This document shows positions 60,241 to 64,000 of a DNA stretch of 64,000 nt, piece after piece; within the stretch, counting starts at the first letter, position 1, and every line of letters begins with the position of its first letter. The position numbers and the translations under genes are program-made. Location of the stretch: contig NC_042533.1 of NCBI RefSeq assembly GCF_900963305.1, forward strand, positions 11,280,173 through 11,344,172, in the 5' to 3' direction. The stretch comes from Echeneis naucrates (lineage: Eukaryota; Chordata; Actinopteri; Carangiformes; Echeneidae). The notes under the pieces were generated by a model. That model searched no databases, was not told the DNA's origin, and worked only from the letters and a program-made list of their open reading frames with translations.

Positions 60241-63200
60241 AATGTCCCCTGACTTGACTTATTATTGCCCTGCCTCTAGCACTGCAGCAGAATGAATGTA
60301 GTTTCTTTTTTACCTTTATTTCATTTTTAATTTCATCAAATTAGTCTCAGTAATGGCTTACAATAATAACAATAATTATTATTATTAATAACAATATGGT
60401 GGGTATTTGTCAGGGATAAGAATATGCACTGATGCTGCCTCATGCCAGTGTGATTGCTGCCATTCTTTATTAGTACCTGGTTACTATGACAACATCCAGT
60501 CTCCTGACAGCCAGGGACGGTTGCCTTGAAAACGCAGCTTCCTGCGACTGTTGGTGTGACACATGCAAGTTTTAAAAATGTTTCATGCTTCAACGTGACT
60601 TCATGTTGTATTAATGGAAGAAATTTGCAATCTTTATGTTTTTACATGTAACTACATGATCCCCAGGTGCTCCCAGACCAGCTGGCAGAGTGGCTCGAGT
60701 GTGTGTTTTTGTGTGTGTGCATGATAAATGTGACCAACAATAATTTTCCAATTAAAATGAAATGCAGTTGATCAAATTAAATGCCCTTCTGCCCCATACA
60801 TATGATTTAAATAAGCAGAAGTTGTTGAATTCTTCTATTTGATTTCTCTTAGAAAGCCAGCATTGATAAAATTGCAGATATACAAGCCAAATGTGTGTAA
60901 AAAGACAAATACGTGGCTGCTGCATTAAATTTTTTTTGCCAATTGCTGAATTACGCTAATACAGCCACCGTATTGGACAGGCAGGATTGGCCTATGCAAA
61001 TACAAGCAGACGAGGAGCTGTTTAGTTCACAGACCAGCACACTTGACTGAACCTGCCCTGGTTTGTGAACATAAATGTACTTGCTGTGCGCCGCAGATAC
61101 AGTCGAAAGGGCTCTGGTGCTCAGCAGCATTAGATTTAGTAATTTTATATTACACCAAAATTACATTTGGTGGTCAGCCGTTTGGGGACAGACATAATAA
61201 AGCAGCCAGAGAGAGAGCGAGAGGGGGGTATTACGTTCCTTGTCAGGAATGGAACTATGTTGCAGTTATATGGAATGTGCCTGAATTATTCTGCAGTGCC
61301 CATTGATTGAGATTTATTGCAGGCTGCTGGGTATTGTGTGGCTGGTTAAACTTTAAGATTGCAAAATCCTGGAGGGAGTGATCTGCACTATATATGCTAC
61401 ACAGAACCAATTAATTCATAATTGAAAAATCCTGTCGGTGAGGAAAGCTTTACGCTTTCATCCTTAAAATCGCACAACGGTCACACAAAGATATTGTCTA
61501 CAAGAGGTTGTATTGTATATGATGACTAGAGAAGAGTTAAAGGCTAACAATCTGTGTTCATCAGTTAGTGTCAGACCTCACAGTGGGAAGTGCGTCAATT
61601 TCCCTTTTAAAACTGATGAACTGTGATGAATGTGTGTGTGTTAGGGAGAGGTTATGTGAATATTCTCAGTAAGAGACAAACAGTTGCATATATTATCATA
61701 GGAGATGAAGTTTGTTGTCATGATTGTTTATTGTAAAGTTTCCCCCCCCCCCCTCTAATCAACCCCCTGACTGAATGTTTACCTGATTATTTTTCAAGTT
61801 TTGCAGACATCTGATTTCACAGTCCTTGTTCCCATCTTATGATCATAATAATGTCCCTGTTTTGTATGTTTTCTATGCATTTAATTGTCGTTTTGACCAA
61901 GATAGCTCACATCAGCATCCATTTATTATCTTTTTGTCATGTCCCATGATGTTCATCAACACTTAGTGCTCAGGGGGACTTTAATTGTACACGATCAAAT
62001 GTTTGTTTGTTTTGTTTTGTTTTTTTTGCAAGGATTATTAAATCCATATGGACAGGAAGCAGTTAGTACAATGTCCTTTGCAGCTATAGTATTGCGAAGG
62101 GGTGAACTCAGTTGTGTTATAATGTCTGTGCGCTGTTTTGTCCTGACAGTAAACACACAACAAATAACTGTGTGGGAGAATCCAGCCGTTTCTATGAAAT
62201 TGCACAGGGAGCCCATACAGACACACTGGTGTATTTCTGTGACAACGGGACAGTAGAGCAACAGCAAATAATTATTTTCATTATTGAGAGACCTGATGAT
62301 TATTTTCTCAATTGAATGTTTAATCTCTAAACCCCAACATATATTTCATTTACACTGTTGTTATATATAATGGTAAGTCAAAAAGCCTTAAAACCAAGTA
62401 GTATTTGGACCATTGCTAAGAAAACACAGGAAAGATAAGCAACTCTCAATCCAAGATTGATAAATTCTGTGTTGTTTGAGCAATAGACCGGTCTTCCTTA
62501 CTCTATGAGTCTTTTAAATGTGTAGTGTGTAAATGTAGTAATCTAGTCATTTGTGGTGTTTTAAGTGGGCCCTCTTAATGAATTGACTTTAAATATATTG
62601 CTTCCTCTCTGTTTTCACTGACGGCATTAATTCATTATGAAAAGTTGTGGCTTTGCAGAAATCTGTTCTGTTGTTCACATTAAATGAAAAGTGTGGTGAC
62701 CCTGAATTTTTATCCAGTGCCATTGTCAGGATATTTAGTCATTTATTTCTGTCTATGACTCATTAACTGGAAAACTAATCACATCCCAAACTACACCAAT
62801 CAGACATGGCTGCTTCAAAAATCCTTTTTTGCTCATAAAAATAGAGGAAAATATTAAGTAGTTCATGCTGGATTCCAGGTGTGTCTAAGCTTGGATGAAC
62901 CTCTGAGGCACTCTGCAGATGGACGTGATCTGTCTCCGCAGCTCTTTTGTGTCTTCACCTGAGAGGAAGCTGTGGCTAGAGTCACAGCAAACACAAACTG
63001 ATGGAACTCAGAGATGAAACAGATCAGTGAGGACGACAACGTCCCACCGCACAGCAAACATGAGGCAAGACACAGAGGTATGAAAAACCCAGACAGAGAC
63101 AGAAACATATGCACCTGGCTCCAGAATAATAAAGTTTTTTGCATCTCTTCGAATAATGTTGTCAGTCAGAGTTCATAAAGTGTGTCACCTGATGAGACGT

Positions 63201-63945
63201 GCTCGCGTCTGTTCGACAGACAATCGTCTTTGATCGCGCACTTCGTTTTTTCAGAATTATGTCATTGAGATGATTTTCTCTTCAGCTCTTCTGTCTCAAT
63301 CCAGGTAGATATGCACGGATATCAGAGGCAGCACCTCCAGAAATCTTCCAGCACCTGGTTTCACTGCTTGAACCTGCATGGCTGCTGTAGTTATGATGGT
63401 ATCTGTTTGTGCCGTGTGCTCTCACATCCTTCCCGCTCTCCTCCTGGGAGACTTTGACTTTCAAAACTCCTTCAGTCGTCCTCCTCACAGATGGCTTAGT
63501 TTCTCTGCAGCCACTTCCTCTCCTTTTAGTCTTTTCCTTGATTTGTAAAGTCATCTTAATTCAGTCAGGTTTTGATGCAATGTTGCAGCATCATCAGTGT
63601 GTGTGTGTGTGTGTGTGTGTGTTTGTGTTCATGGCAATGACAAATGCTGCGCTAAAAATAGCTCTCTGACCTGCTGGGCCAGGAAATTCAGGTTGTCCAT
63701 AAGTGACAACATCCCTGCCTTGATGCAGACACAAACATGCATATATTATTATACACCGATATGTTTCCCCTGGTATTTTTCACGAGTTTACACTGGTGTG
63801 CCTCCGGAGCGTTAACCTTCTCAGGGTCTACTAGCTATCAGCAGTATGAATAAATATCAGTGTTGACGCGGTGTCACTGTGTGACAGAGTGCAGCTGCAC
63901 TGGGTAGTTTCTAACTGACTGACTGACTGATACATGTTTTTCTAT
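60241..63945. other. Gene-free stretch up to the right edge
   Basis: Contains a C13 run at about 61741-61753 and a TG repeat at about 63597-63621. Open frames here have no recognisable domain. No RNA gene seen. Confidence 0.5.
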
Positions 63946-63948
63946 CAG

Positions 63949-64000
63949 GGCTTACCAGAGCTGTACGCGCTCATTGCTGAGACTGTTCAACACATCAAAC
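63949..64000 (+). CDS. Possible exon start at the right edge
   Basis: A good 3' splice site (pyrimidine-rich TGTTTTTCTATCAG, with CTGAC branch-like repeats about 20-30 bp upstream) precedes 52 bases that read GLPELYALIAETVQHIK with no stop. The residue mix looks protein-like, but one other frame is also open and I do not recognise the protein. If real, the 49 kb to its left would include an intron or upstream region of another gene. Confidence 0.25.

Overview
The window looks like nuclear DNA of a ray-finned fish. The evidence is a split gene with short GT-AG introns that matches vertebrate FGD4 (frabin), plus worn hAT, Tc1/mariner and LINE copies and a tRNA-headed dispersed repeat typical of teleost genomes. 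There is no bacterial-style gene organisation; most open frames here are chance.

Layout. (1) 118-5482, minus strand: ten coding exons of an FGD4-like Rho guanine-nucleotide exchange factor, from the initiator ATG through the DH domain into the first PH domain. The rest of the gene (end of PH1, FYVE, PH2) lies beyond the left edge. Reading frame is kept across every predicted junction. A GC-rich promoter with a GC box and a CCAAT box lies just upstream at about 5483-5645. (2) 5646-6540: a short spacer with a probable tRNA-Leu fossil and a worn repetitive coding fragment. (3) 6543-14597: an 8-kb tandem array of about 519-bp units, each with one tRNA-Leu(CAG) and one tRNA-Gln(CTG) gene, all on the minus strand: 16 Leu and 15 Gln copies. 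Six consecutive units have been duplicated as a 3117-bp block. Two Gln copies (9031 and 12148) carry anticodon CTA, which would read the stop codon UAG. (4) 14598-64000: about 49 kb without a recognisable gene. It holds a hAT remnant (20885-21771), a Tc1/mariner remnant (about 25850-26245), two LINE fragments (about 32785-33125 and 59690-60240), five copies of the tRNA-headed repeat, simple repeats and a few stretches that could be conserved regulatory DNA. The last 52 bases could be the start of an exon.

The array is the part most worth attention. Each unit carries, besides the two RNA genes, two exact copies of the octamer ATTTGCAT, a CACGTG E-box and a 16-bp perfect dyad. Leu genes usually have a close oligo-T Pol III stop; Gln genes do not. 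Copies range from apparently intact to probably dead, and the left edge is the most worn, which fits homogenisation by unequal exchange. All identifications are by eye; none has been tested by alignment software or covariance models.
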